Positions 8,677-19,254 of a stretch of DNA of 39,315 bases are shown here, piece by piece. The stretch spans positions 1 through 39,315 of the forward strand of contig CACPHA010000011.1 in NCBI GenBank assembly GCA_902633655.1, read 5' to 3'. Source of the stretch: Paracoccaceae bacterium. GTDB lineage: Bacteria; Pseudomonadota; Alphaproteobacteria; Rhodobacterales; Rhodobacteraceae. Made by a program: the position numbers and the translations under genes. Numbering within the stretch: position 1 is the first letter of the stretch; each line of letters opens with the position of its first letter. The notes beneath the pieces are model-generated. The model ran no database searches. It saw only the letters and a list, made by a program, of their open reading frames with translations, and was not told the origin of the DNA.

Positions 8677-10584
8677 TCATAGACGGGGTATTGAGCCACG
8701 AATGCGACGATGATCGCCTACACGTTCAGTAAATCCTACATGATCAAAATACTCTAAGACAGAAATCACAAAATTTCTGCCCATATTAACTTCATCCCGA
8801 TACTTAGCTGTCGTAAATAGACCGTCAGCAGATGTACAAGCCAGTTGTTGCGCGCTGCCTTTAAGTTTTATAATCAAACTCGAAGGCACGTAGCGATTTT
8901 TCTCCAGCATTACAATTTCCCCTAGTTTTACACCCATTTTCAAAGATTTTTCCAGTAACTTCACTTCAACGCCGATTTCTTTAGCCACCTCGTATAGGCT
9001 AGAGGGACTGCCAAAATCCGGCGCTAGAAGAGTTTGTGCAAGTGCTAAAATAGACCGGTCGTGCTCCGATACATATATATCATGCGAGTGGAGATGAAAC
9101 CGATTGCCCCGTGCGCCCAAAATCCTTTCAAAAACCATAAATTTGAGGGCTGTCTCAAGCGTATCTGCATCGATAGGTATTTTGAGCAATATCTGTAAAT
9201 CATTGACGCTTGCCCCTAAAAGGCTCGGTTTCAATTTGTGAAAACTGGCTAAACATGCCATAATGTTATTCAATAATCTTTGCCATTGAATTTCGGAAAA
9301 AATCCTTCTTGTTGGCAAATTTCCAACACACCTCAGACCAAGCGAAGCGGCGAGCGCAGTAATTTGTGGGGTTGGAAGGTTGTGCGATACCGAAAATAGC
9401 TTTAAGGAAACGCCAATTTTACTTGTCTTTGCCAACGATAGGAGTCTATCGCAAGTGGTCTCGCCATTCATGGAATTTAGAATTTCCATCCTCATGGCCC
9501 GTGCGCGACCTCGTTTAGGCGAAAAAGGATCTATTACGCTTCCACCTGCTATCGTACGTTGCGCAGATGTATCTCGAAGAACAAAACGGTCTCCGTGAAC
9601 AACAAAAACATCACGTGGCAGTACCAGTTGAGCCAGGTTAGTAGTACCCGCTTTGATGTGACCACCACGCAAAACAGCTACGCGCACAGGGAGATGGTCG
9701 GCTCCAATATGAAGGTGCATTTGCGTCCAATGTTTCAATGAACTAGTTTCAGTCTCTAAGACGTGCAAATTCACATCGACCCGCCTTGTTGGAACGTTAA
9801 GACTAGATTCAGCCAGCCATGCACCACGCTTTATAGACCGCTCGCTTACGCCACGCCCTACGATATTCAACGCGCAGCGTTCACCAGCTTTTGCTTCATT
9901 ACGTATTTGATTATAAACTCTGATCTCACGGACGCGTACTGTTGACCCATCATTCAAAAGTGTTAAGATCTCAGATGTGCAAAGTTTGCCAGAAAATACT
10001 GTACCAGTCACTACCAAGCCAACGCCTTTGAGCCCGAAAGCCCTGTCAATTGCCATTCGGAAATAACCATCTGTCGACTTGGGTTTAATAGATTTAGCGC
10101 GCTGGTTAAGGGCTGCGTTCAGCTTATCAATCCCAATATTCTTGGGAGCGCAAACGGGAAAGACAGAAACATGCCCATCTTTTTTAAAAAGACTACTAAC
10201 CTGCATATTTACTTCTGAGATGCGATCTGGTGACACCCGGTCGATCTTGGTCAGCGCTACCATAATCTGACTTATACCCAGCATTTCTAGTATAGCATAG
10301 TGTTCGCGCGTCTGCCGCATAATACCATCATCGGCAGCCACTACTAAAAGACCCAAATCAATTCCTGCAACACCCGCTAACATATTGCGGATGAACTTCT
10401 CGTGCCCAGGCACATCAACAAATGCAAGAATTTCACCATTGTGCATAGTTTTATAGGCAAATCCCAGATCTAACGTTAATCCACGGGCCTTTTCCTCCGG
10501 TAGCCGGTCAGTATCTATTCCCGTCAGAGCTTTGATCAATTCAGTCTTACCGTGGTCGACATGCCCTGCCGTTGCAACAATCAT
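8677..10584 (-). CDS. selB: Selenocysteine-specific translation elongation factor SelB
   Basis: [59 protein letters not shown], with C-terminal winged-helix region. Confidence 0.97.
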   Translation of the reverse strand: MIVATAGHVDHGKTELIKALTGIDTDRLPEEKARGLTLDLGFAYKTMHNGEILAFVDVPGHEKFIRNMLAGVAGIDLGLLVVAADDGIMRQTREHYAILEMLGISQIMVALTKIDRVSPDRISEVNMQVSSLFKKDGHVSVFPVCAPKNIGIDKLNAALNQRAKSIKPKSTDGYFRMAIDRAFGLKGVGLVVTGTVFSGKLCTSEILTLLNDGSTVRVREIRVYNQIRNEAKAGERCALNIVGRGVSERSIKRGAWLAESSLNVPTRRVDVNLHVLETETSSLKHWTQMHLHIGADHLPVRVAVLRGGHIKAGTTNLAQLVLPRDVFVVHGDRFVLRDTSAQRTIAGGSVIDPFSPKRGRARAMRMEILNSMNGETTCDRLLSLAKTSKIGVSLKLFSVSHNLPTPQITALAASLGLRCVGNLPTRRIFSEIQWQRLLNNIMACLASFHKLKPSLLGASVNDLQILLKIPIDADTLETALKFMVFERILGARGNRFHLHSHDIYVSEHDRSILALAQTLLAPDFGSPSSLYEVAKEIGVEVKLLEKSLKMGVKLGEIVMLEKNRYVPSSLIIKLKGSAQQLACTSADGLFTTAKYRDEVNMGRNFVISVLEYFDHVGFTERVGDHRRIRGSIPRL

Positions 10585-11975
10585 TCGAAATTTAAACTTT
10601 TAAGGTTATTAATAAATTGGTTTTGGTCCTCGAGACAACGAAGGTCAAACCATAACGCGCCTTTGTTAATACGGCCAATAACCGGAATCTGTAGATCCCG
10701 AAAAGCACTTGAAAGGCTTTCAAGTGCTTTGCCTGTTCGACGCTGACTGGCTGTGGTAATTTTCAGCCCTACGCTAGCCAGTCGTTTAATGGGAAGCGCG
10801 CCACTACCAATCTGACTTTCGACAGGTTCTATACTAACCACGAATCCAGGGCATTGAGCTTGTACCTTAGAAATAAGGCAATTGGCCATTCGCCTGATGT
10901 CCTCTTCTTTTCGAATTAACAGACGAAGCGTTGGCAGCTCTGCTGCCAACTTTTGAGGATTTTCGTAGAGCCTAAGTACTGCCTGAAGTGCTGCTAAGGT
11001 CATTTTATCGGCTCGCATTGCACGGATTAATGGATTGCTCTTAATCCTTTTAACCAAGTCATCCCGCCCTGCAATGATACCACACTGAGGCCCTCCTAGA
11101 AGTTTATCACCACTAAATGTCACAAGGTCTGCACCAGCCTTAAGAGTATCAGTTACAGTTTTCTCTTCTGGCAAATTATAGCTCTTAAGATCAATCAAAT
11201 TGCCACTGCCCAAATCGCTAATCAGTGGTAGATCGTGACAATGAGCTATTTCGGCTAGCTGCTTTTCACTCACGCTGCTCTTAAAGCCTTGGATTTCAAA
11301 ATTACTTGTATGGACTTTCATAAGTAATGCGGTTTTTGCGTTAATCGCCATTTCAAAGTCTTTTTCATGTGTTCGATTAGTTGTACCCACCTCTACCAGC
11401 TTACAACCCGCATGCGCCATGATATCAGGCATACGAAATGATCCACCAATCTCAACCAATTCACCGCGAGACACAGGAACCTCCTTGCGCCGGGCAAGGC
11501 TGCTTAAGGTAACTAAAACCGCTGCTGCATTGTTATTTACGACAATTGCGCGTTCTGAACCTGTCAATTGACAAATCAAATCTTCGCAATGCTTATTGCG
11601 ATCTCCACGCTGCCCAGTCTTTAAGTCCATTTCAAGGTTGGTTGGCCGAGCTGCGGCTTCTATAACCGCATCAATGGCCGCCAAAGGTAAGCTCGCCCTT
11701 CCAAGGTTTGTGTGAAGTACAACACCTGTAAGGTTAAATAATGGCCGCAATGATGGCTGAAAAGCGTTGAATGTTTCTTCTCGAAGATCCTTGATAAGAG
11801 TTTTGTATTCTGTCGATTTGCCAGTCAAAAGTGAGCTTCGAGCCTTTTGGATAACATTTTGGGCACATCTGGTTACAACTCGCGCACCATAATCATCGAC
11901 AAGAGACACAATTTTAGGATCGTTCAAAATACGATTTATAGACGGTATCTTATTCAAGCTATTAATTTTATTCAT
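10581..11975 (-). CDS. selA: L-seryl-tRNA(Sec) selenium transferase SelA
   Basis: [42 protein letters not shown]-lysine motif [19 protein letters not shown]; 4-bp overlap with selB. Confidence 0.97.
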   Translation of the reverse strand: MNKINSLNKIPSINRILNDPKIVSLVDDYGARVVTRCAQNVIQKARSSLLTGKSTEYKTLIKDLREETFNAFQPSLRPLFNLTGVVLHTNLGRASLPLAAIDAVIEAAARPTNLEMDLKTGQRGDRNKHCEDLICQLTGSERAIVVNNNAAAVLVTLSSLARRKEVPVSRGELVEIGGSFRMPDIMAHAGCKLVEVGTTNRTHEKDFEMAINAKTALLMKVHTSNFEIQGFKSSVSEKQLAEIAHCHDLPLISDLGSGNLIDLKSYNLPEEKTVTDTLKAGADLVTFSGDKLLGGPQCGIIAGRDDLVKRIKSNPLIRAMRADKMTLAALQAVLRLYENPQKLAAELPTLRLLIRKEEDIRRMANCLISKVQAQCPGFVVSIEPVESQIGSGALPIKRLASVGLKITTASQRRTGKALESLSSAFRDLQIPVIGRINKGALWFDLRCLEDQNQFINNLKSLNFE

Positions 11976-12010
11976 TACATGGATTGTCCTAGTCGTTTAG
12001 ATGGACGTTA

Positions 12011-12041
12011 ACAATTTTCTTACCAACGGTAAGAATATTGT
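12011..12041. promoter_or_regulatory. Large imperfect palindrome (candidate operator) in the selA/GMC-oxidoreductase divergent region
   Basis: ACAATTTTCTTACC-AAC-GGTAAGAATATTGT: 13 of 14 positions complementary, 3-nt centre. Confidence 0.7.
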
Positions 12042-12143
12042 CAAAGGGGAAAGTTACCGATACATCAGTCGAAGGCTTTCATAAATAAACGGGGGGCTCT
12101 TCTTTTACTGAAGATTTAGGCTAAGGGACTTAGTTGCCAAAAA

Positions 12144-13799
12144 ATGGAATTCGACTTTATCATAATTGGTGGAGGTTCAGCAGGTTGCGTGCTTGCAAAC
12201 AAGCTGAGCGCAGATCCTCAGAATAAAGTATTATTGCTTGAAGCTGGACCACAAAACAATTCAATCAACCTCAGAATGCCAGCTGCCGTTTTGTCAAATC
12301 TCAAAGGAACAAAATACAATTGGGCATTTCAGGGTGAGCCTGAACAACAATTAAACGGTCGCCGTATCCAACATGACCGAGGTAAAACTCTCGGCGGTTC
12401 TTCCTCCATAAATGGAATGGTATTCATCCGCGGCCATGCAATGGATTTTGATGGCTGGCGACAAGCCGGTTGCGTGGGCTGGGGTTATGAAGATGTATTA
12501 CCGTATTTTAAACGCATGGAAAATTATAGTGCGGGGGACGATGCATTTCGCGGATCGGGTGGGCCGCTAAATGTCCAGCGCCCAAGCCCGGCAAACCCTC
12601 TTATAAAAGCATTTATAGATGCGGGAAAGCAAGCAGGGTATCCATTGACAGACGATATTAATGGATATCGCCAAGAAGGCTTTGGTCTTCTTGATAGCTC
12701 CGTTTACCAAGGCGAACGCTGGAGCAGTGCTAAGGCCTACCTTGATCCTGTTCGTAAAAATAGCAATCTGAAGATCGTGACAGACGCTTATGTACAGAAA
12801 TTGAAATTCAGTGGAAAGATGGTCAGCGGAGTCACCTATAAAGATCACTTAGGAAAGATGCAAAATATAGGTGTGCGTAAGGAGATACTACTATGTGCTG
12901 GCGCTGTCGGCAGCCCACAAATTCTAATGCTTTCCGGAATTGGGCCGTCACGGCACCTAGAAAAAATTGGTATTAGTGTCATCGCAGATGTCCCTGGCGT
13001 TGGTCAAAACCTTAATGAACATCCCGACTTTGTTTTAAAGTACAAATGTAAAAAACCTGTATCACTCTGGCCAAAAACAAAACCATTGGCGAGAACTATC
13101 GCCGGCATTCAATGGCTTTTGGCGAGAAATGGAATTTGCGCTTCTAACCATTTTGAGGTGGTAGCCTGCATCCGCTCTTCTGCAGGTGTTGAGTATCCGG
13201 ATATCCAACTCACTCTATCCCCAGTTGCAGTTGACGACGATACTTGGTCCCCCCTGAAAGAACACGCTTTTCAAATCCACATTGGACTTATGCGCGCTAA
13301 GAGCAGAGGGCACATTGAACTGCGCTCACCAGACCCGATGGCGCACCCCAAAATTTTTGTCAATTATCTTTCCGACCCATGGGACAGGGACACAATACGC
13401 CAGGGGGTTAAGCTTGTACGGGAAATTGTAAGTCAATCAGCTATGGCTAATTTAACAGGTGAAGAGCTTTTCCCAGGCAAAGGTGTACAGAATATCGCTG
13501 ATCTTGATGCATGCCTCAATAGCCATGTTGCAACCCAGTGGCACCTCTCTGGAACTGCTAGAATGGGGTCGCTAGCCGATAAAGGAGCTGTGGTTGATCC
13601 GCATGGGCAGCTTTATGGAATTGGCGGCTTACGGGTAGTTGATGCCTCCATCATGCCAACCGTTACCAACGGAAATACAAATGGACCAACCATTATGATC
13701 GCAGAAAAAATCAGTGATCATATACTTGGCAAGCCAGCCCTGCCAAGGGCCCAAACAGATATTTGGAAAAACTCAGACTATAATACTGCACAACGATGA
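12144..13799 (+). CDS. GMC-family FAD oxidoreductase (choline/alcohol dehydrogenase-like)
   Basis: FIIIGGGSAGCVLANKLS, GKTLGGSSSINGMVFIRGHAMDFDGW, C-terminal VVDASIMPTVTNGNTNGPTIMIAEK. Confidence 0.93.
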   Translation: MEFDFIIIGGGSAGCVLANKLSADPQNKVLLLEAGPQNNSINLRMPAAVLSNLKGTKYNWAFQGEPEQQLNGRRIQHDRGKTLGGSSSINGMVFIRGHAMDFDGWRQAGCVGWGYEDVLPYFKRMENYSAGDDAFRGSGGPLNVQRPSPANPLIKAFIDAGKQAGYPLTDDINGYRQEGFGLLDSSVYQGERWSSAKAYLDPVRKNSNLKIVTDAYVQKLKFSGKMVSGVTYKDHLGKMQNIGVRKEILLCAGAVGSPQILMLSGIGPSRHLEKIGISVIADVPGVGQNLNEHPDFVLKYKCKKPVSLWPKTKPLARTIAGIQWLLARNGICASNHFEVVACIRSSAGVEYPDIQLTLSPVAVDDDTWSPLKEHAFQIHIGLMRAKSRGHIELRSPDPMAHPKIFVNYLSDPWDRDTIRQGVKLVREIVSQSAMANLTGEELFPGKGVQNIADLDACLNSHVATQWHLSGTARMGSLADKGAVVDPHGQLYGIGGLRVVDASIMPTVTNGNTNGPTIMIAEKISDHILGKPALPRAQTDIWKNSDYNTAQR

Positions 13800-13870
13800 T
13801 TGAAGGTGCTCCAAATGTTCAAGCATTTAAACTATTTCAGCAATGAAACTTGCAAAATTGGAGTTAAGTT

Positions 13871-14253
13871 ATGTTAGGCTATCCGATGTTAGGTGAAAGC
13901 AACTTAAAACGTCCAGCTAACTTCTTCGATGCTTTGCTAGAACCTTTAGGGTTATGTTCTACAAAATTTACTAAAGTGTATATTGGCTATGCAACCAAGA
14001 AAACCCATCTGCGATTGAGTTTTATGCAACACTTCCAGTCAACAAAAAGCGAGCCAAATCGGGCAATGGGACAATGATCGCTTTTCGCGTAGAAACGCGT
14101 GGGCAAGTAGATGGGTTTTATAAAGTTGGACTAAAAAGTGGCGATGTTTATAAAGGTAGGCCAGGCTTACGTCCTGAAGATGGAGACGAATATTACGCAC
14201 ACATTAGAGATCCGGCGGGAACAAACTATGTGCTTTTTGCAGTAGTCAGTTAA
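13871..14253 (+). pseudogene. Frameshifted VOC (glyoxalase/bleomycin-resistance) family protein
   Basis: First half MLGYPMLGESNLKRPANFFDALLEPLG in the track ORF; second half in another frame: AIEFYATLPVNKKRAKSGNGTMIAFRVETRGQVDGFYKVGLKSGDVYKGRPGLRPEDGDEYYAHIRDPAGTNYVLFAVVS*. Confidence 0.75.
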
Positions 14254-14266
14254 ATATTTATTAGAT

Positions 14267-15418
14267 ATGGAAAATCTGCCAACTTTGGTCGTTAATAAAA
14301 TAAAAAAAGTTTATATTGGGAGTAATGAACTTTCCCCATTTCACGATTGCTATGCCGATGACAACTTAATTTTACGTTTGGCCGCCGGACGGTATTTTGC
14401 CCATTACGCTGGCGAGAATACAGAAACTTGTTATTGGGCTCTTCGAAAGACAGCAGCACTTTATGACGTTCCAGAGCGGCCAATCGAAATTTCAGGAAAA
14501 GATGTCGTACCATTTTTGGAAAAGATTCTTACACGTACCGTTGCAGACATGAACGTAGGACGGGGGCGCTATACCCTAGCTTGCACGCATTTTGGTGGTA
14601 TTTTTATGGACGGTATTGTTTTTCGGTTAGCAGTTGATAAGTTCTGGTTTGTTCAGCCAGACGGGGATTTAAAGACTTGGCTCCTGGCCCACCAAGAAGG
14701 TTATAGGGTAAATATAACTGATCCAGGTTCTCGCGTACTACAGATACAAGGACCTAATTCATTCCAAATTTTGAGTGATTTAACGGATGGAGCACTTGAC
14801 CATCAATTTGGATATTTTCATTCCGGATTTTTCACGCTGGATAACCAAGAAGTTTATATTTCAAGAACAGGTTGGAGTGGCGAACTTGGTTATGAAATTT
14901 ACACGCAAGGCACTACAACCAATTGCACTCGTCTCTGGAAACGCATTTGTGATATCGGATTTAATCACGGGATGGTATTCAGCAGTATGCAATCATTAAA
15001 CATACGTCGCATCGAAGCTGGCATTTTTGATAGTGGAAGCGATTTCGATGATTCCTTAACACCTTACGAAGTTGGCTTAATTAAATTTGTTGATTTCAGA
15101 AATAAGAGCTTCAAAGGGCGAGATGCGTTGTTAAGCTCACCTAAAAGTATCCGCTTATATGGCATAATCTGCAAGGAGTCCGTCCCAGCCGCAGGAGACA
15201 AAATCTTTTACGAAGGAACTCAAGTGGGAGAGGTAACTACAGGAGCGTGGTCACCTTATTTTAAGGCCGGCATAGGATATGTACTTCTTCACAATCCCAA
15301 CGAATGGGCCCGAAGATCTTTACTGAAAAAAAATGGGACAGACCAAACTTTTCCAATCGAAATTACATCATTGCCCTTCTATGACAAAGACAAGATCATT
15401 CCACGAAAAATTACATAA
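14267..15418 (+). CDS. Aminomethyltransferase (GcvT) family protein
   Basis: GRGRYTLACTHFGGIFMDGIVFRLAVDKFWFVQPDG, VLQIQGPNSFQIL, SRTGWSGELGYEIY, fold typical of GcvT/DmdA-like folate-dependent enzymes. Confidence 0.85.
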   Translation: MENLPTLVVNKIKKVYIGSNELSPFHDCYADDNLILRLAAGRYFAHYAGENTETCYWALRKTAALYDVPERPIEISGKDVVPFLEKILTRTVADMNVGRGRYTLACTHFGGIFMDGIVFRLAVDKFWFVQPDGDLKTWLLAHQEGYRVNITDPGSRVLQIQGPNSFQILSDLTDGALDHQFGYFHSGFFTLDNQEVYISRTGWSGELGYEIYTQGTTTNCTRLWKRICDIGFNHGMVFSSMQSLNIRRIEAGIFDSGSDFDDSLTPYEVGLIKFVDFRNKSFKGRDALLSSPKSIRLYGIICKESVPAAGDKIFYEGTQVGEVTTGAWSPYFKAGIGYVLLHNPNEWARRSLLKKNGTDQTFPIEITSLPFYDKDKIIPRKIT

Positions 15419-15551
15419 ATTTTCTAGTTGTTCAAGCAAGAGAAATTTTATTTGATGCAAGTCTTAAAATAAAAAGTTAGGCCCCAATGGACGGTTCCTA
15501 ATAATTCAATTATCATTCTAATCGGTATGAGGAAAGGTATTGATCGGCACT

Positions 15552-16757
15552 ATGGCATTTGATTTATCCCGAATTCCGGCAGATTTTTTTGAAGATCCTT
15601 TTCCCTATTACGCTAGTTTACTTGATGGTCCTCCTTTTATGTTTCAGGAAGATGGTTCAGTTTTAATTTCAAGACACGCTTTGTTGAGTGCGGTATACAA
15701 GGATGTTAACGGGTTCAGTTCGGATAAAAAACTCTCCTTTGGCCCTAAATTTGGAGTCGATTCGCGACTATATGAGCATCATACAAATTCACTAGTTTTC
15801 AATGATCCACCTCTACATACCCGCGTACGAAAAATTATAACAGGTGCGCTAAACCCTAGAGCGATCCGGGTCATGGAACCAGGACTACGCCGGACCATAT
15901 CAATTTTGTTGGAAAGGATGGGGAAAAAGAATGCTCAAACAGGCAGCGTCGATATCATCGAAGATTTTGCTAGCCAAATTCCCATACAAATAATCGGTGA
16001 TTTGCTTGGCATACCATTTGATGAACGTGATCCACTACGCGATTGGTCACTCGCAATACTTGGAGCGCTTGAACCGACTGTTAGTGAACCCCAAATGGAA
16101 ATAGGGAATGAGGCTGTGGAAGAATTCCAATCTTATCTTAGGACGCTAGTGGAGGTACGTAAGAAAGAGAAAAAGGATCCGGAAACTGATGTTTTAACGC
16201 GTTTGATAGTTGCACAGGGAGCCGCGGAACTTTCGGAAACTGAGCTATTGCAAAATTGTATATTTATTTTGAATGCTGGTCACGAAACAACTACTAATCT
16301 AATAGGCAATGCACTATTTATGCTTTGGCGTCATCCTGATCAAAAAGTGCTTTTACTGGATGAACCTGATCTCATTGATGGTGCAGTGGAAGAAGTTTTG
16401 CGGACCCAATCCCCTAATCAATTTGGCAACAGACAGACGACTAAGTTAATCGAAATCGATGGTTTGGTTTTAAAGAAAGATGTTAATATTCACATGTGCA
16501 TAGGTGCAGCAAACCGGGACCCAGATGTATTTGAAAAACCAAACATGTTTAATATACGACGCAAAAACGCGAGGAACCACCTGGGGTTTGCCGCAGGTCC
16601 ACATGTCTGCGTAGGTTTAACACTAGCTCGCCTGGAAGCAAAAATTGCAGTGACCGAATTTTTAAAACGTTTTGGCGGATATATTATTAAGGACTACTCC
16701 TTCATTTCTAAACGGGTTCGGTTTCGGGGATTCGTATCTCTGCCAGCATCACTTTAA
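15552..16757 (+). CDS. Cytochrome P450
   Basis: I-helix NAGHETTTNLIGNAL, heme motif FAAGPHVCVGLTLARLEAK; ATG at 15552 preferred over the TTG at 15540. Confidence 0.95.
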   Translation: MAFDLSRIPADFFEDPFPYYASLLDGPPFMFQEDGSVLISRHALLSAVYKDVNGFSSDKKLSFGPKFGVDSRLYEHHTNSLVFNDPPLHTRVRKIITGALNPRAIRVMEPGLRRTISILLERMGKKNAQTGSVDIIEDFASQIPIQIIGDLLGIPFDERDPLRDWSLAILGALEPTVSEPQMEIGNEAVEEFQSYLRTLVEVRKKEKKDPETDVLTRLIVAQGAAELSETELLQNCIFILNAGHETTTNLIGNALFMLWRHPDQKVLLLDEPDLIDGAVEEVLRTQSPNQFGNRQTTKLIEIDGLVLKKDVNIHMCIGAANRDPDVFEKPNMFNIRRKNARNHLGFAAGPHVCVGLTLARLEAKIAVTEFLKRFGGYIIKDYSFISKRVRFRGFVSLPASL

Positions 16758-17134
16758 GTCATCGTGTTATTGAAAACATTACGTACAAAATAAAAGAGAC
16801 GCCAAACGCCTTAACTTTCCAGTGTTAAAAAATCTCTTGGGTACATCAACGCTTGAATAAAGGATCAATTTTGCGGCATTAGCCTGAGAAGTTTATATTT
16901 ACGTGACAATCGGCTGAATTGAGCTAGGGTGCAAACGCTTAATAAAGGGTTGACGCCTTCTGTATATCAGCGCATTCATACCGATGCCAGGATGGTAGAT
17001 CGGAGGTTAGGACCCCGCTAAGGTTTGACCGACAGTTGACTTGTCCGAAGGGTAAAAAAAGTAAAAGCTTGCCTATGATTAGGCACCGGAACAAAAAGTA
17101 GTGGTGAGCCGGCACCGCAAAATGGGAGATTAAA

Positions 17135-18073
17135 ATGAAGAAGAAAATTCTTGCAGCTGGAATTGTTGCACTTATGGGAACTAGCGCAATTGCACAGGAA
17201 ATCGGTGCAACATTCTCAAAATTTGATGATAACTGGCTGACCGTGCTACGTAACGGTATGGTTGAATATGCTGGGTCGATCGATGGTCTTTCCTATCAGC
17301 AGGTTGATGCTACTGACGATATTGCAAAGCAGATTGACCAGGTGAAAAACTTTGTAGCCTCTGGCGTTGACGCAATAATTGTTAATATTGTTGACACATC
17401 GGCCGGTGCAGCTGTATCAGCTGCCGCTGGAAATGTACCATTGGTTTATGTGAACCGCGAACCAGACAACGTAAATGACTTGCCTTCTACACAAGCTTTT
17501 GTAGCGTCAAACGAAATAGAGTCTGGAACTTTGTCGGCGTTTGAGGTTTGTAAAAATCTAAGGGCAGCTGGTAAAGGTAATGGTGCTCGTGGTTATTTGA
17601 TGAATGGCCAGCTAACAAACCAAGCGGCAGTCCAACGGTCTAAGGACGTTTACGATGTAATCGGTATGGACATGTGTAACTTCATGGAAATTATTGCGGA
17701 ATCGCCTGCTAACTGGTCTCGCGATGAAGCCCAAGATCTCATGACAAACTGGATGTCATCTGGCGAGCCTTTCGATTTTGTCCTTGCAAACAACGATGAA
17801 ATGGCTATTGGCGCAATACAAGCCATGAAGGCTTCTGGAATTGATATGGCTGAAGTTCAAGTAGGAGGCGTTGACGCATCGCAGGACGCTCTACTTGTAA
17901 TGGCTGCAGGTGATTACGATGTGACCGTATTCCAAGACTCGGTAGGTCAGGGAACTGGCTCAATAGATGCTGCAATCAAGCTGGCGGCTGGCGCAAAAGT
18001 GGATAAGAAAGTCTATATCCCGTTTGTCTTGGTCACACCAGCTAATATGGGCGACTTCCTCGACAAAAACTAA
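17135..18073 (+). CDS. Sugar/inositol ABC transporter substrate-binding protein (IbpA/MocB-like)
   Basis: Signal peptide; IGATFSKFDDNWLTVLRNGM, NNDEMAIGAIQAMKASG, GGVDASQDAL; followed by permease and ATPase genes and iol genes. Confidence 0.88.
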   Translation: MKKKILAAGIVALMGTSAIAQEIGATFSKFDDNWLTVLRNGMVEYAGSIDGLSYQQVDATDDIAKQIDQVKNFVASGVDAIIVNIVDTSAGAAVSAAAGNVPLVYVNREPDNVNDLPSTQAFVASNEIESGTLSAFEVCKNLRAAGKGNGARGYLMNGQLTNQAAVQRSKDVYDVIGMDMCNFMEIIAESPANWSRDEAQDLMTNWMSSGEPFDFVLANNDEMAIGAIQAMKASGIDMAEVQVGGVDASQDALLVMAAGDYDVTVFQDSVGQGTGSIDAAIKLAAGAKVDKKVYIPFVLVTPANMGDFLDKN

Positions 18074-18151
18074 GTGCAATTTAAGCACTGGGTTATTGTG
18101 GGCGGCGTCGAAAGCGCCGCCCTTTGCTCACCAAAGTCCTGAAAGGGAGGC

Positions 18152-19237
18152 ATGGCAATGGCAGAAACAAGTCACGGCACAGGAGGCTTGACCTTTGATA
18201 AATCAAAAAGGTCTTGGCCAAGTGAATTAAACATCCTGTTAGCCTTGATCATAATTATAGTTGTATTCGAGATCATTGGTCAAACCGCGCCGTATATGCG
18301 CGGTCAAAGCTTCCTTTTCGATACCAAGGACCGCTTTGACAGCATTTTTAACGAGGCTCGTTTAAAGATAATTATCCTACAAGTCGCCATTATTGGCATC
18401 ATCGCACTGGGGGTAACTCAGGTTATAATTACCGCTGGGATTGACCTTTCCTCTGGCCCATTGGTAGCGGCAACAGCAATGATAGCCATGAGTTTTGCCC
18501 AAACAGAATTAGTAAACGGCTACCCGAACCCCAAAGCGGTATTTGGGGTATGGGCCATGGACCTTCCTGTCATCATACCAGTCGTGGCCGGGCTGCTATT
18601 TGGCGCCATGATCGGCGCGATCAACGGCACCTTTATTGCTGTTTTTCGCATTCCTCCGTTTATTGCCACCTTGGGTATGTTTTTGATCTGTCGCGGTATC
18701 GCGTTGTGGTGGTCGGGAGGTAATCCAATCTCGTTTCCAACAGAACAATATGCCTTTATTGGGTCAGGTATGATGCCGGTTGTATGGTTTGTTGTGCTCG
18801 CTGTGATATTTCAATTGATCATGAGCTATACTGTTTACGGAAAACATACTTACGCCATAGGGTCGAACGAAGAGGCCGCTCGCATGTCCGGTATTAACGT
18901 AAAACGCCATAAAATCAGAGTCTATATGGTAGCTTCCACTCTTGCGGCCTTTGCGGGAATTGTGCTCAGTTCGAAAGCAGTGACTGCACAGGCAGGAATG
19001 GGTGAGTTTTACGAACTGTTCGCCATCGCAATGGCTGTGATAGGCGGAATCAGTCTGACAGGCGGACGAGGCTCTATTGTAGGCACAGTACTCGGTGCTA
19101 TGGTGATAGGCGTTATCCGATCTGGCTTTACCTATGTCAAACTTGACGGCTCCTATCAAGTGATGGCTATGGGCGGGATCATTATTGCAGCGGTTGTCCT
19201 GGATCAATGGCGTCAGAAAAGGGCTGCAGCAAAATAA
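18152..19237 (+). CDS. Sugar/inositol ABC transporter permease (BPD_transp_2, IatP-like)
   Basis: GVTQVIITAGIDLSSGPLVAATAM, FRIPPFIATLGMFLICRGIALWWSGG, YAIGSNEEAARMSGINV. Confidence 0.9.
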   Translation: MAMAETSHGTGGLTFDKSKRSWPSELNILLALIIIIVVFEIIGQTAPYMRGQSFLFDTKDRFDSIFNEARLKIIILQVAIIGIIALGVTQVIITAGIDLSSGPLVAATAMIAMSFAQTELVNGYPNPKAVFGVWAMDLPVIIPVVAGLLFGAMIGAINGTFIAVFRIPPFIATLGMFLICRGIALWWSGGNPISFPTEQYAFIGSGMMPVVWFVVLAVIFQLIMSYTVYGKHTYAIGSNEEAARMSGINVKRHKIRVYMVASTLAAFAGIVLSSKAVTAQAGMGEFYELFAIAMAVIGGISLTGGRGSIVGTVLGAMVIGVIRSGFTYVKLDGSYQVMAMGGIIIAAVVLDQWRQKRAAAK

Positions 19238-19254
19238 TTTAGAAGGGGCTTAAC

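Noticed and set aside
14075-14077. TGA in the VOC ORF as a second Sec codon
   Set aside because: VOC homology continues in a different frame that bypasses this TGA, so it is a frameshift product.
18764-19207. Minus-strand ORF of 147 aa
   Set aside because: Antisense to the strongly supported ABC permease; composition is a shadow of the permease frame.
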